Part shown: positions 1-7,061 of the stretch, piece by piece
Numbering within the stretch: the first letter of the stretch is position 1
Layout of the letters: every line of letters begins with the position of its first letter
Source of the DNA: CAUUGB01 sp963544615
GTDB taxonomy: Bacteria > Patescibacteriota > Microgenomatia > UBA1400 > PJMF01
Assembly (NCBI GenBank): GCA_963544615.1
Contig: CAUUGB010000012.1
Location: 1 to 22,517 of the forward strand
Reading direction: 5' to 3'
DNA length: 22,517 nt
Program-made: the position numbers and the translations under genes
The notes under the pieces: generated by a model
What the model saw: the letters and a program-made list of their open reading frames with translations, nothing else
Told to the model about the DNA's origin: nothing
The model's database searches: none

Positions 1-54
1 CATTTTTGCAAGCAATAATTATAAGTATATATATAATCATTGCTTGCAAAAATG
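1..54. repeat. Perfect 16-bp inverted repeat with AT-rich loop
   Basis: Bases 1-16 (CATTTTTGCAAGCAAT) are the exact reverse complement of bases 39-54. The 22-base loop is almost pure A/T and is itself partly self-complementary (ATTATA and TATAAT). It can form a long hairpin on either strand. It sits inside the partial membrane-protein frame, so it is not an obvious terminator. It could be a mobile-element end, a structured mRNA segment or chance. Confidence 0.6.
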
Positions 55-220
55 GCTGTGAAGGGCTGCTAAGCAGCTGCATCACATTTGCATGAGCAAT
101 AGCAACTACAAGAGCAATCATGGTAAACATTAAAGCAGAACCCAAAGATTTGCCATGACTAAACCATTCGAATGTATCCGGGATCGTTAATAAAATTATC
201 CAAAAACACACCCCACTCAT
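1..220 (-). CDS. Partial small membrane protein, C-terminus beyond left edge
   Basis: The reading frame is open from an ATG at 220 to the window edge, giving 73 codons with no stop. It starts MSGVCFWIILLTIPDTFEWF. Two hydrophobic stretches (about residues 4-14 and 30-44) and a third starting near residue 60 suggest a multi-pass membrane protein. The start lies 4 nt after the TAG stop of the preceding gene, so it is probably translated as the last known member of a three-gene membrane-protein operon. I do not recognise the family. The perfect inverted repeat at 1-54 falls inside this frame. The real C-terminus cannot be seen. Confidence 0.55.
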   Translation of the reverse strand, partial: MSGVCFWIILLTIPDTFEWFSHGKSLGSALMFTMIALVVAIAHANVMQLLSSPSQPFLQAMIIYILIIIACKN

Positions 221-224
221 CACG

Positions 225-461
225 CTAAATCAATCCCATGCGAGCTAACCAAGACCTTTGTCGCTGATATAAAATGACACTCGGCAAAGATAGCAAACTA
301 CAAACTGCCAAAGTTATAGCTACGACGTAGCATAAGTGCCAAAACCAATGAGTGAGGCTGCCATGCGGCAAGATGAACACACCACACAAAGAAACTGCTA
401 AAACTCGCCGGTAAATTTGGTACAAACTGGTTTTTTTTGTTAATAAAGTTTTCATCACCAT
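225..461 (-). CDS. Small two-helix membrane protein, unknown function
   Basis: This encodes 78 aa with two hydrophobic segments (about residues 19-33 and 41-66) and basic ends, so it is a likely integral membrane protein. Its beginning overlaps the end of the upstream membrane gene. The first ATG is at 461. A second ATG at 455 (MKTLL) shares a TGATG junction with the upstream stop and is an equally good start by translational coupling. The TAG stop is followed 4 nt later by the next membrane gene. I cannot assign a family. Tight packing with genes on both sides supports it being real despite its size. Confidence 0.55.
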   Translation of the reverse strand: MVMKTLLTKKTSLYQIYRRVLAVSLCGVFILPHGSLTHWFWHLCYVVAITLAVCSLLSLPSVILYQRQRSWLARMGLI

Positions 462-1168
462 TTTCTCTGCTTGCCTACTAAAGGAGTAATTTTACCCAAC
501 AAAATTAGAGCCATTAAAACGGCAAAGCCACACATAATTGAAGGAATACCAGCTAGCGTTTCGGGAGCTAAAAGATTAATAGTGGTAGTAGGCAGCAGAA
601 AAGCTAAATAGGCAATACTTATCCAATAAAATGCCTGACTACAACGTTTAGAGCGGCAATGACGGCGCCAATAGCCACTTAGTACTAAAGCAGATAGCAA
701 AAAACTATAATAATAAGCCCCCCAATAAGGCAAAGCATGAGGTTTGCTGGTAAAAATAACATAATTGCCCAAACAAACTTCACTGATAATTGCCTCATCA
801 ATAAATAAAAAGTAACCAGAAAATGCCACTGGCAAGGCATAAAGCAACCACAGCCACCAGCCCTTTTTGTGTGCCAAACAAAAAATCAGCTGCAAACCTA
901 AAGGAGGCAGAAGAGTGATAGCCACATGACCAATACGTGCCCAAAAAAAATTGGCACTACTATCTTGAGTACAAATAAAAAACTCTGCTAATTGAAAAAC
1001 TCCCAAACATAAAAGCAAACTCACAATTAATTGGGTTACTTGATTAAATTTATAGCGCCAACAGACATAAACTGCCCCTAAAAATTCAATCAATAAAGTT
1101 GCCAACATTACTGGTGGCGAAAAACAATACAACTTCAACGACGCTCGCTCACTGGTGGTGCTTCTCAC
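455..1168 (-). CDS. Multi-pass membrane protein resembling sensor-kinase 7TM input domains
   Basis: This encodes 237 aa with about seven hydrophobic segments. The pattern (short N-terminus, a WRYKFNQ segment after helix 1, a polar loop near residue 75, Trp-rich helices in the middle) resembles the 7TM region found at the N-terminus of some bacterial histidine kinases. There is no kinase, GGDEF or PAS domain after it. The start is a GTG at 1168, just downstream of leuS. A promoter-like -10/-35 pair places transcription start essentially on this GTG, so the message may be leaderless. The end overlaps the next small membrane gene. Family assignment is by general resemblance only. Confidence 0.6.
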   Translation of the reverse strand: MRSTTSERASLKLYCFSPPVMLATLLIEFLGAVYVCWRYKFNQVTQLIVSLLLCLGVFQLAEFFICTQDSSANFFWARIGHVAITLLPPLGLQLIFCLAHKKGWWLWLLYALPVAFSGYFLFIDEAIISEVCLGNYVIFTSKPHALPYWGAYYYSFLLSALVLSGYWRRHCRSKRCSQAFYWISIAYLAFLLPTTTINLLAPETLAGIPSIMCGFAVLMALILLGKITPLVGKQRKW

Positions 1169-1203
1169 ACAAAGAGAATATCATAGTTGGTGGGTAAAAA
1201 CAA
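1169..1203 (-). promoter_or_regulatory. Putative promoter for the 7TM-like gene
   Basis: On the minus strand, TTGTTT (1198-1203), a 17-bp spacer and TATTCT (1175-1180) are followed by only 6 nt before the GTG start. The -10 box is imperfect. The arrangement matches the other near-start promoters in this window. It would make the gene independent of leuS, 48 nt upstream. Confidence 0.4.
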
Positions 1204-1216
1204 TCTTTATCTAAAT

Positions 1217-3787
1217 CTAAGTAAGCAAATTCACAATTTTGCCCGGAACATAAATTTTTTGGCGAATTTTTTTGCCATTTAATTTAGCTATCACCTTTTC
1301 TCGCGCCAACACTTGCTGCCACAAATAATTTTCATCACTTAACCCAGAGACATCTAACTCTAACCGGTCACGCAATTTACCGTTAATTTGAATAGGCAAA
1401 ATTAAAGTTTGCTTTTGTGATAACTCTGGCTTAAATACTGGCCAACTAGTAGTAAAAATGCTCTTTTTATAACCTAAATTTTCCCATAATTGTTCGGTTA
1501 AATGAGGGACAAAAGGAGCTAAAAGTTTAATTAAAACCTCATAATCATCTTGATGAATTTTGGCTTTACTCGCGAGTAAATTAGTTAAAATCATTAAAGA
1601 GGAAACAGCGGTATTGAGCTTAAATTCACCAATATCACTAGTTACTTTGGCAATAGTTTGTTGCAGCAAAGCTTGATCGTCTGCTGCTAAGCGTTTTTTC
1701 GCCCCCAGCTTTTCTTGCAACCCCCATACCTTTTCTAAAAATCTGCGGCTACCTTTAAGACTTTTAGTACTCCAAGCACAAGGGTTACCAAACGGTCCCA
1801 TAAACATTTCGTAAATCCGCATAGCATCAGCGCCATATAAAGCCACCACTTCATCAGGATTGATAACGTTTCCCCAACGCTTAGACATCTTTCGACCATC
1901 TTCGGCTAGAATCAACCCCACATGCTGAAGTTTTTTGAATGGTTCTGGAGTAGAAACAATCCCCAAGTCATACAAAAATTTATGCCAAAAACGAGCATAA
2001 ATTAAATGTCTGGTAGCGTGCTCTGCTCCCCCAACATAAAAATCCACCGGCGCCCAGGCTTGTTCTTTTTTGCTAGATACCAAATTCACTTGATTATGTG
2101 GGTCTAAATAACGCAAATAATACCAACTACTACCTGCCCATTGAGGCATGGTATTGGTTTCTCGCCTGGCTTTAGCACCACATCGTGGACAGGTAACGCT
2201 CACCCATGAGGTAATATTAGCTAAAGGTGATTCACCCGTACCAGTAGGTTGGTAATTTTTTACTTCTGGCAGTTTCAGGGGCAATTCACTTTCTTTAAGT
2301 GGCACTACCCCACACACTGGGCAATGGATAATAGGAATTGGTTCTCCCCAGTAGCGTTGACGAGAAAAAACCCACTCACGCAGTTTATAATTAATTTTTG
2401 CTCTGGCTAAACCACGAGCATGCAAGTCAGCTAAAATTCGCTCACGAGCTTTCTGACTACTTAAATTAGTATATTGAGCACTCTCCACCAAAATCCCATC
2501 ATTGGTAAAAACAGTTTGTCTAGCACTATCATCTTTATTTTCAATTGCTTTAGTTGGTTTAATAACAGTTTTAATGGGTAAATTAAATTTGCTAGCAAAA
2601 TCACCATCACGCTCATCATGAGCAGGTACAGCCATCACCGCTCCAGTACCATAATCAGCTAGTACATAATCAGCCAACCACACTGGTACCAGCTCACCAT
2701 TAATAGGATTAATAGCCTCAATGCCCTCCAAAGCAATACCAGTTTTATCACGATTAAGCCTCGTGCGCTCTTGTTCACTTTGTTGTTGAGCTTGAGCGCA
2801 GTAGTCTTTAACTTGAACTTGTAAAGCTTGACTTAAATGAGGCAAAATTTTCTCTAGTAAAGGATGTTCTGGAGACATTACCACATAAGTACAACCAAAT
2901 AAGGTATCTAAGCGAGTGGTAAACACTGTCAATTGTGCCAATGACGATTCTTGCTTTGTTTGCAAAACAAAGTCAATCTCCACACCCACACTTTTACCAA
3001 TCCAGTTAACCTGCATGGTTTTAATAAATTCCTCCCATTCCAAATTAGCTAAATCAGCCAGCATCCGCTCAGCATATTTAGTAATTCGCAAATTCCATTG
3101 TCTCATGGGTTTTTTTTCAATCACGCTCCCACAACGCTCACATTTACCATCTTCTAAATCCTCATTAGCCAAACCTGTTTGACAAGAAGGACACCAATTA
3201 ATCGGGGCAAATTCTTCAAAAGCTAATCTTTCTCTATCAATTTCACTTTGTTGTTTTTTATCTAAAGCATAATAATCATTGGTACCAAATTTTTTTTCTA
3301 TTAATTTGTTAATTGGCTGTGCTTTATTAAGACGCTGATCATAATAGCTGTGATAAAGTTGCAAAAAAATCCACTGTGTCCAATGATAAAACTCAGGATC
3401 GGTGGTATTGATTTCTCTCTCCCAATCATAGTTAAAACCCAATGCCCGTAATTGTTTTTTAAATACCCGCACATTCTCAGCTGTGGCTGCTGCTGGATGA
3501 ATTTTATGCTTGAGAGCGTAATTTTCCGCTGGCAAACCAAAAGCATCCCAACCCATAGGGTGCAACACACGATATCCTTGCATAGTTTTACAACGAGCCA
3601 CAATATCGGTGGCAATATATCCTTTAGGATGCCCCACATGCAATCCTGCGCCAGAGGGATAAGGAAACATATCTAAAATATAATATTTGGGCAATTTAGC
3701 ATTTTCTTTAGTACGATATAAATGAGTTTCTGCCCAACGTTTTTGCCACTTGGCTTCTAGTTCTTGATGTTGATATGACTGCTTCAT
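1217..3787 (-). CDS. leuS: Leucyl-tRNA synthetase
   Basis: Class I leucyl-tRNA synthetase of about 856 aa, which attaches leucine to tRNA-Leu in the cytoplasm. Visible marks are the FPYPSG stretch and HVGH (HIGH motif, about residues 50-53), two Cys-pair zinc segments (CPSC/CERC and CPVC/CPRC), an editing (CP1) domain with TRLDTLFG and AVPAHDERD, and KMSKR (about 633-637). The C-terminal tRNA-binding region is complete, so both synthetic and proofreading activities are expected. I chose the ATG at 3787 (MKQSYQHQELEAKWQKRW) because LeuRS proteins normally begin just before this segment and GGGAAG lies 8 nt upstream. Longer frames reach back to 3847 or 3979, but the latter overlaps the upstream gene. 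Confidence 0.97.
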   Translation of the reverse strand: MKQSYQHQELEAKWQKRWAETHLYRTKENAKLPKYYILDMFPYPSGAGLHVGHPKGYIATDIVARCKTMQGYRVLHPMGWDAFGLPAENYALKHKIHPAAATAENVRVFKKQLRALGFNYDWEREINTTDPEFYHWTQWIFLQLYHSYYDQRLNKAQPINKLIEKKFGTNDYYALDKKQQSEIDRERLAFEEFAPINWCPSCQTGLANEDLEDGKCERCGSVIEKKPMRQWNLRITKYAERMLADLANLEWEEFIKTMQVNWIGKSVGVEIDFVLQTKQESSLAQLTVFTTRLDTLFGCTYVVMSPEHPLLEKILPHLSQALQVQVKDYCAQAQQQSEQERTRLNRDKTGIALEGIEAINPINGELVPVWLADYVLADYGTGAVMAVPAHDERDGDFASKFNLPIKTVIKPTKAIENKDDSARQTVFTNDGILVESAQYTNLSSQKARERILADLHARGLARAKINYKLREWVFSRQRYWGEPIPIIHCPVCGVVPLKESELPLKLPEVKNYQPTGTGESPLANITSWVSVTCPRCGAKARRETNTMPQWAGSSWYYLRYLDPHNQVNLVSSKKEQAWAPVDFYVGGAEHATRHLIYARFWHKFLYDLGIVSTPEPFKKLQHVGLILAEDGRKMSKRWGNVINPDEVVALYGADAMRIYEMFMGPFGNPCAWSTKSLKGSRRFLEKVWGLQEKLGAKKRLAADDQALLQQTIAKVTSDIGEFKLNTAVSSLMILTNLLASKAKIHQDDYEVLIKLLAPFVPHLTEQLWENLGYKKSIFTTSWPVFKPELSQKQTLILPIQINGKLRDRLELDVSGLSDENYLWQQVLAREKVIAKLNGKKIRQKIYVPGKIVNLLT

Positions 3788-3849
3788 AAATTTTTCTTCC
3801 CAACTCCAGCTATTAAATTGGCAAATGCTTTTTCTCTTGGCAACCATTT

Positions 3850-4449
3850 TTAGGCTTTTTTCGTATTTTTTTGCTGACTGTTTTTCAAATCTAGGTAAAA
3901 GTGTGCTATGGTAGTTTGCATATAAGGAGCTAAAAGAATAGTACCCAAGCCCACAGTGAGAATACACAAAAATATCCAACCTAAAAAGCTTAAAGTTAAA
4001 ACAAAATAATCAAATTTATGTCCCCTCATTAAATCCCAAGATTTTTTTAAAGCGTCAAGAACATCAATTCTTTTATCTTCATATAAAATAAAAAATACTT
4101 GAGAAAGACCAAAAGCTAAAATAATTCCTGGAATCACACATAAAAGCAAACCGGCAAAAGTTACTAGACACACTGCTACCATTGCCATGACTGCTCTAAC
4201 AAAATCATAAAATCCGTCCAAAACCATATTCAGCTGTACCTTTTTGCCAGTTGCTAAACGTAAAAAAAAGCCCGCAGCCGACAAACTTAAAGGACCGCCA
4301 ATTGCAAAAGCAGCAATAATAGCATAAATGCCAAAAATACCCGTCAACAAATTAATTACTGCTATCAGCAAAACAAATATCACTGTATCTTGCCAGTGAC
4401 CTGTTAAACTTGCTTTTGCTCTTTGCTTTAGTTCTGCTCTAGTAACCAT
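3850..4449 (-). CDS. DUF975 family integral membrane protein
   Basis: This encodes 199 aa. The N-terminus RAELKQRAKASLTGHW, the central SWDLMRGHKFDYF, the following LSFLGW, and the GLGTILLAPY near the C-terminus match the DUF975 family of multi-pass membrane proteins, whose function is unknown. I count about five hydrophobic segments. The gene lies directly upstream of leuS with about 60 nt between the TAA and the chosen leuS start, so the two are probably co-transcribed. A TATAAT at 4486-4491 (minus) gives a leader of about 30 nt, but its -35 is poor. I can infer no specific role beyond membrane location. Confidence 0.85.
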   Translation of the reverse strand: MVTRAELKQRAKASLTGHWQDTVIFVLLIAVINLLTGIFGIYAIIAAFAIGGPLSLSAAGFFLRLATGKKVQLNMVLDGFYDFVRAVMAMVAVCLVTFAGLLLCVIPGIILAFGLSQVFFILYEDKRIDVLDALKKSWDLMRGHKFDYFVLTLSFLGWIFLCILTVGLGTILLAPYMQTTIAHFYLDLKNSQQKNTKKA

Positions 4450-4554
4450 ATAAGAAGCTTTTTCACTTACCTAATTATCAGAGGTATTATATTACAAATT
4501 AAAAAATTGTGACTATGTATTGTTGTCGACAAAAAGTTGCATGAAAATTAATGC

Positions 4555-5490
4555 CTATATACGCCGATAAGCCAAACGAAAAGTAATTTTTTTACCACTT
4601 CCAAGACGCTCAACCACACCCTTGGTGACTAAATGACCCAAAAGCACATGTGCTCTTTGTCGTGAAACTCCTAAAATTTCTGCCGCGGCTGCCAAATTCT
4701 TTGCACCAGCATAATCGCGCAACTGTTGATAGGTTTTTTTCTCTGCCGCCGTTAAGTTATGACTGGCTAAAACAATCTCTTGCCAAGCATAGACACTATC
4801 ATAACTAACTTGTAAACTATAGCGCACTCCTTTGATAAAATAATCTAACCAAGGCGCATAATCATCTAAACAGGGACGCTCTAACCTACCCCGAAAACGC
4901 GACAAATTAAGTAAATCATAATCTTCCAACACCCACATTTTTGCTACTTGGTAACCAAAATACCGCAACAACAATAATAAAAATAATCTTGCCATCAATT
5001 CACCACTTAGCGGAAAAACCTTCTCTTCAATTAAATATTTATAAGCCACTCCCACTCGTACTAAAGGGTGAGTGCGCTCATCAGCAAAAAGCCACTCTAT
5101 TAATTCTTTAAAGAGCTGACGTTTAATTGATAATTTATCTTGCCCACCTAATAACTGCTGATAGATTTTAACTACTTTTTCTTGTTGATGAAGATGATTT
5201 TTTAAGGTATCCGCATGCCGAAGTAAATTAGCTAAATTAAGCAGACGTTGTTCTAATTCATTGGCAGGCAAAACTTTTTTGTGCCGTAAATCTTGGAGGC
5301 GTTTTTTATCAACTCCTGCTTGAGTTAAAATACCCACTGCCCAAACGCAACGCCACAAATTTTCTTCTTGCCAAGCGGGGATAATTTTTCTTGGCAACAT
5401 TATGACTGGAGGCGACTTAAGTAAGTGATTAATATAAACTAAATTAGCACTGGTACGCTTATCGGCGTAATATTCATTCACTTTAGTCAC
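4555..5490 (-). CDS. Fic-fold protein lacking the catalytic motif, with C-terminal winged helix
   Basis: This encodes 311 aa. Residues about 141-225 follow the Fic/Doc layout: HPLVRVGVAYKYLIEEKV, then the motif position, then ARLFLLLLLRYFGY, and further on DYAPWLDYFIKGVRYSLQ, which corresponds to the usual W-x-x-F-F-x-x-G-V segment. Where active Fic proteins have HPFxxGNGR, this one has FPLSGELMAR. The catalytic His and the Gly-Asn-Gly phosphate loop are missing, so AMP transfer is not expected. Residues 250-310 look like a winged helix-turn-helix (AAAAEILGVSRQRAHVLLGHL, then a VVERLGSGK wing). A regulatory DNA-binding role is my inference. Start: GTG at 5490, 6 nt after a TAAAAT box; a TTG at 5493 is possible. 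The downstream DUF975-leuS pair may be its own unit. Confidence 0.65.
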   Translation of the reverse strand: MTKVNEYYADKRTSANLVYINHLLKSPPVIMLPRKIIPAWQEENLWRCVWAVGILTQAGVDKKRLQDLRHKKVLPANELEQRLLNLANLLRHADTLKNHLHQQEKVVKIYQQLLGGQDKLSIKRQLFKELIEWLFADERTHPLVRVGVAYKYLIEEKVFPLSGELMARLFLLLLLRYFGYQVAKMWVLEDYDLLNLSRFRGRLERPCLDDYAPWLDYFIKGVRYSLQVSYDSVYAWQEIVLASHNLTAAEKKTYQQLRDYAGAKNLAAAAEILGVSRQRAHVLLGHLVTKGVVERLGSGKKITFRLAYRRI

Positions 5491-5496
5491 CAAACA

Positions 5497-5525
5497 ATTT
5501 TATGGTGAAAAAATTACTTTGTCAA
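5497..5525 (-). promoter_or_regulatory. Promoter of the Fic-like gene, leaderless layout
   Basis: On the minus strand, a perfect TTGACA (5520-5525), a 17-bp spacer and TAAAAT (5497-5502). The GTG start begins 7 nt after the -10 box, where transcription should initiate. There is no room for a Shine-Dalgarno sequence. Confidence 0.75.
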
Positions 5526-5546
5526 ACTAAAATAGGAAAAACTTTG

Positions 5547-5615
5547 TTGCGGAGCTAGGAGTTGAACCTAGTCTGCGAGATTATGAGCCTCACGTGCACC
5601 GTACACTACCCCGCG
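5547..5615 (-). tRNA. Initiator tRNA-fMet (CAU), atypical
   Basis: The acceptor strands CGCGGGG and CTCCGCA pair at positions 2-7 but leave C1 against A72, the bacterial initiator hallmark; the 5' strand is identical to that of E. coli initiator tRNA. The anticodon loop is CTCATAA (CAU), and the T-arm is CTAGG/CCTAG with a TTCAACT loop. Oddities are that the gene is only 69 nt to base 73, the D-arm is 13 nt (about 4 nt short, though it keeps GG), and the anticodon stem is TGAGG/TCTCG, so the usual three stacked G-C pairs are not present. CCA is not encoded. Confidence 0.85.
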
Positions 5616-5629
5616 CCTCAAGAGTTTGA

Positions 5630-5658
5630 ATTGTAACACATCTTGTGTTAAAATACAA
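5630..5658 (-). promoter_or_regulatory. Promoter of initiator tRNA
   Basis: On the minus strand, TTGTAT (5653-5658), a 17-bp spacer and TACAAT (5630-5635) preceded by TG (extended -10). The tRNA begins 15 nt after the -10 box, leaving a leader of about 7-8 nt to be trimmed. Confidence 0.6.
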
Positions 5659-5699
5659 ATCTCCATTTTATTGACACCAAATCTCGATTAATGCTCATA

Positions 5700-5772
5700 G
5701 GCGAGGTAGCTTAGTGGTTAAAGCGAAGGATTCATAAACCTTAGATCGTGGGTTCAACTCCCACCCTCGCTA
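5700..5772 (+). tRNA. tRNA with CAU anticodon (elongator Met, or Ile2 read as AUA)
   Basis: The cloverleaf is 73 nt: acceptor GGCGAGG/CCTCGCT (G1-U72 wobble) with A73, D-stem GCTT/AAGC, anticodon loop TTCATAA, T-stem GTGGG/CCCAC with a TTCAACT loop. The 31:39 position is an A-A mismatch. It pairs at 1-72 (as a wobble), so it is not the initiator. Sequence alone does not separate elongator Met from lysidine-modified Ile2; the D-arm TAGCTTAGTGGTTA is like either. CCA is not encoded. The 3' end directly abuts the stop codon of the convergent YibE/F gene. Confidence 0.9.
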
Positions 5773-6807
5773 CTATTTATTGTTACTCGCCGTTTTGGCT
5801 ACTTCTCCCTTAACTAATAAGGCAGCAATAATGGTGGTAATCGGCACAGCTGCCATTAAACCAATACTACCCACTAAAGTACGTGCAATCTCTTCGGCAA
5901 TCATTTCGGCATTGATAGTTTGCATCCAAGCCACACCACTTTGACTTAAAAGCACTAATAAAGGTAAACTAGCACCTGCATAAGTTAATACTAAAGTATC
6001 CACCATAGAAGCCACATGGTCTCTACCAACTTTCATACTTTGGGCATATAACTGTGCCAATTTAATTTTAGGATTAGCAGTTTTAATTTCGTTGACCACT
6101 GACGCTTGCGCCATAGTCACATCGTTAATTACTCCCAAACTCGCAATCACAATGCCAGCCAAAAGCAAACCGCGAATATTGATTACTTCCCCCATAGTGG
6201 CAATTAAAAAAGCTGAGTCCTCACTAGCAAAGCCAGTTAAATGCAAACCTTCTACTGCTAAAAAACCACAACCTACCGTTAAAATTAAACTAATTATGGT
6301 AGCTAACACTCCCGCATGAGTTTTTCTCTGCCAACCATGTGAAAGATAAAAAGTTAAAGGAATAATAATTATGACTGACAAAATTGAAATCAAAAAAGGA
6401 TTGTGTCCACTTAAAATAAAAGGAATAGTAAACTTAAACACTACCACAAAAGTACTCAGCAAACCTAAAATAGATAACAAACCTTGCTTTCTGGCGACCG
6501 CCAAAACAATGAGCAAAAATAAAATAGTTAATACTCCCAAACCATCACGACGTAGGTAGTCGGCAATATAATAAGTTTGTGGATCAGCAGGATTGGTAGT
6601 GCCCAGCAACACCAATTCCCCAGCATGATAAACATTTTGTCTCACCATGGGTAAATGTCCATTTTCAATGGTATAAACTTCACCCGCTTTTTCTCCTTTA
6701 AGAATTTCTATTTTTAATTGCTGATAAGTTTGTTTTCTCCCCTGAACTTCCCGCTCTTCTTGCAGCGGTACAGCAACAATTTTACTCTCCCAAAGTGTGT
6801 CTGACAT
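5773..6807 (-). CDS. YibE/F-like multi-pass membrane protein
   Basis: This encodes 344 aa. Residues 1-88 form a soluble, beta-rich leader (YQQLKIEILKGEKAGEVYTI ending near YYIADYLRRD). About seven to eight hydrophobic helices follow. The segments GLLLAGIVIASLGVINDVTM and QLYAQSMKVGRDHVASMVDT are typical of the YibE/F family, whose function is not established. The first region may sit outside the membrane, although no signal peptide is visible. The start is the ATG at 6807 with only a weak purine run upstream. It has its own promoter at 6842-6869 and meets the CAU tRNA tail to tail with no gap. Confidence 0.88.
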   Translation of the reverse strand: MSDTLWESKIVAVPLQEEREVQGRKQTYQQLKIEILKGEKAGEVYTIENGHLPMVRQNVYHAGELVLLGTTNPADPQTYYIADYLRRDGLGVLTILFLLIVLAVARKQGLLSILGLLSTFVVVFKFTIPFILSGHNPFLISILSVIIIIPLTFYLSHGWQRKTHAGVLATIISLILTVGCGFLAVEGLHLTGFASEDSAFLIATMGEVINIRGLLLAGIVIASLGVINDVTMAQASVVNEIKTANPKIKLAQLYAQSMKVGRDHVASMVDTLVLTYAGASLPLLVLLSQSGVAWMQTINAEMIAEEIARTLVGSIGLMAAVPITTIIAALLVKGEVAKTASNNK

Positions 6808-6841
6808 ATGTTAATTATTTTACCTAATAACTTCTTGCTTG

Positions 6842-6869
6842 ATTATATCACCGGAGCAAATTCAGGTAA
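6842..6869 (-). promoter_or_regulatory. Putative promoter of YibE/F gene, extended -10
   Basis: On the minus strand, TTACCT (6864-6869), a 16-bp spacer and TATAAT (6842-6847) with an upstream TG (TGATATAAT). It leaves a leader of about 30 nt before the ATG at 6807. The -35 box is weak. A second -10-like TAAAAT lies 9 nt from the ATG. Confidence 0.5.
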
Positions 6870-7048
6870 TTAAACGCTAAAGCAGTCTAGCAATTTTTTA
6901 CACACCTTAAAAGTTAAGTAAGCAACAACTGCTTTGATTAGGTCTCCAGCAATCTTTAAGGATAAACAAATAACTACAGTTGAATAAGTAATTGACAGTG
7001 GTCTTATTTTCTCCCAACTATTCATTACCTTCACCAATTTACCCATGC

Positions 7049-7054
7049 TATAAT
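7049..7054 (+). promoter_or_regulatory. -10 box of prs, leaderless layout
   Basis: A perfect TATAAT ends 7 nt before the prs ATG at 7062, so transcription should begin at or next to the start codon. The best -35 candidate (TTACCT at 7025-7030, 18-bp spacer) is weak. There is no Shine-Dalgarno sequence. Confidence 0.6.
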
Positions 7055-7061
7055 CGCTCCC

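Noticed and set aside
3301..3676. Two frames of 112 and 74 aa inside leuS
   Set aside because: They are shadows of leuS in other frames.
3788..3979. N-terminal extension of leuS
   Set aside because: It overlaps the upstream DUF975 gene and does not look like LeuRS. A start at 3847 (MVAKRK) is possible but less likely than 3787.
4523..4532. 10-bp palindrome TTGTCGACAA between the DUF975 and Fic-like genes
   Set aside because: It is too short and isolated to support an operator or recombination-site call.
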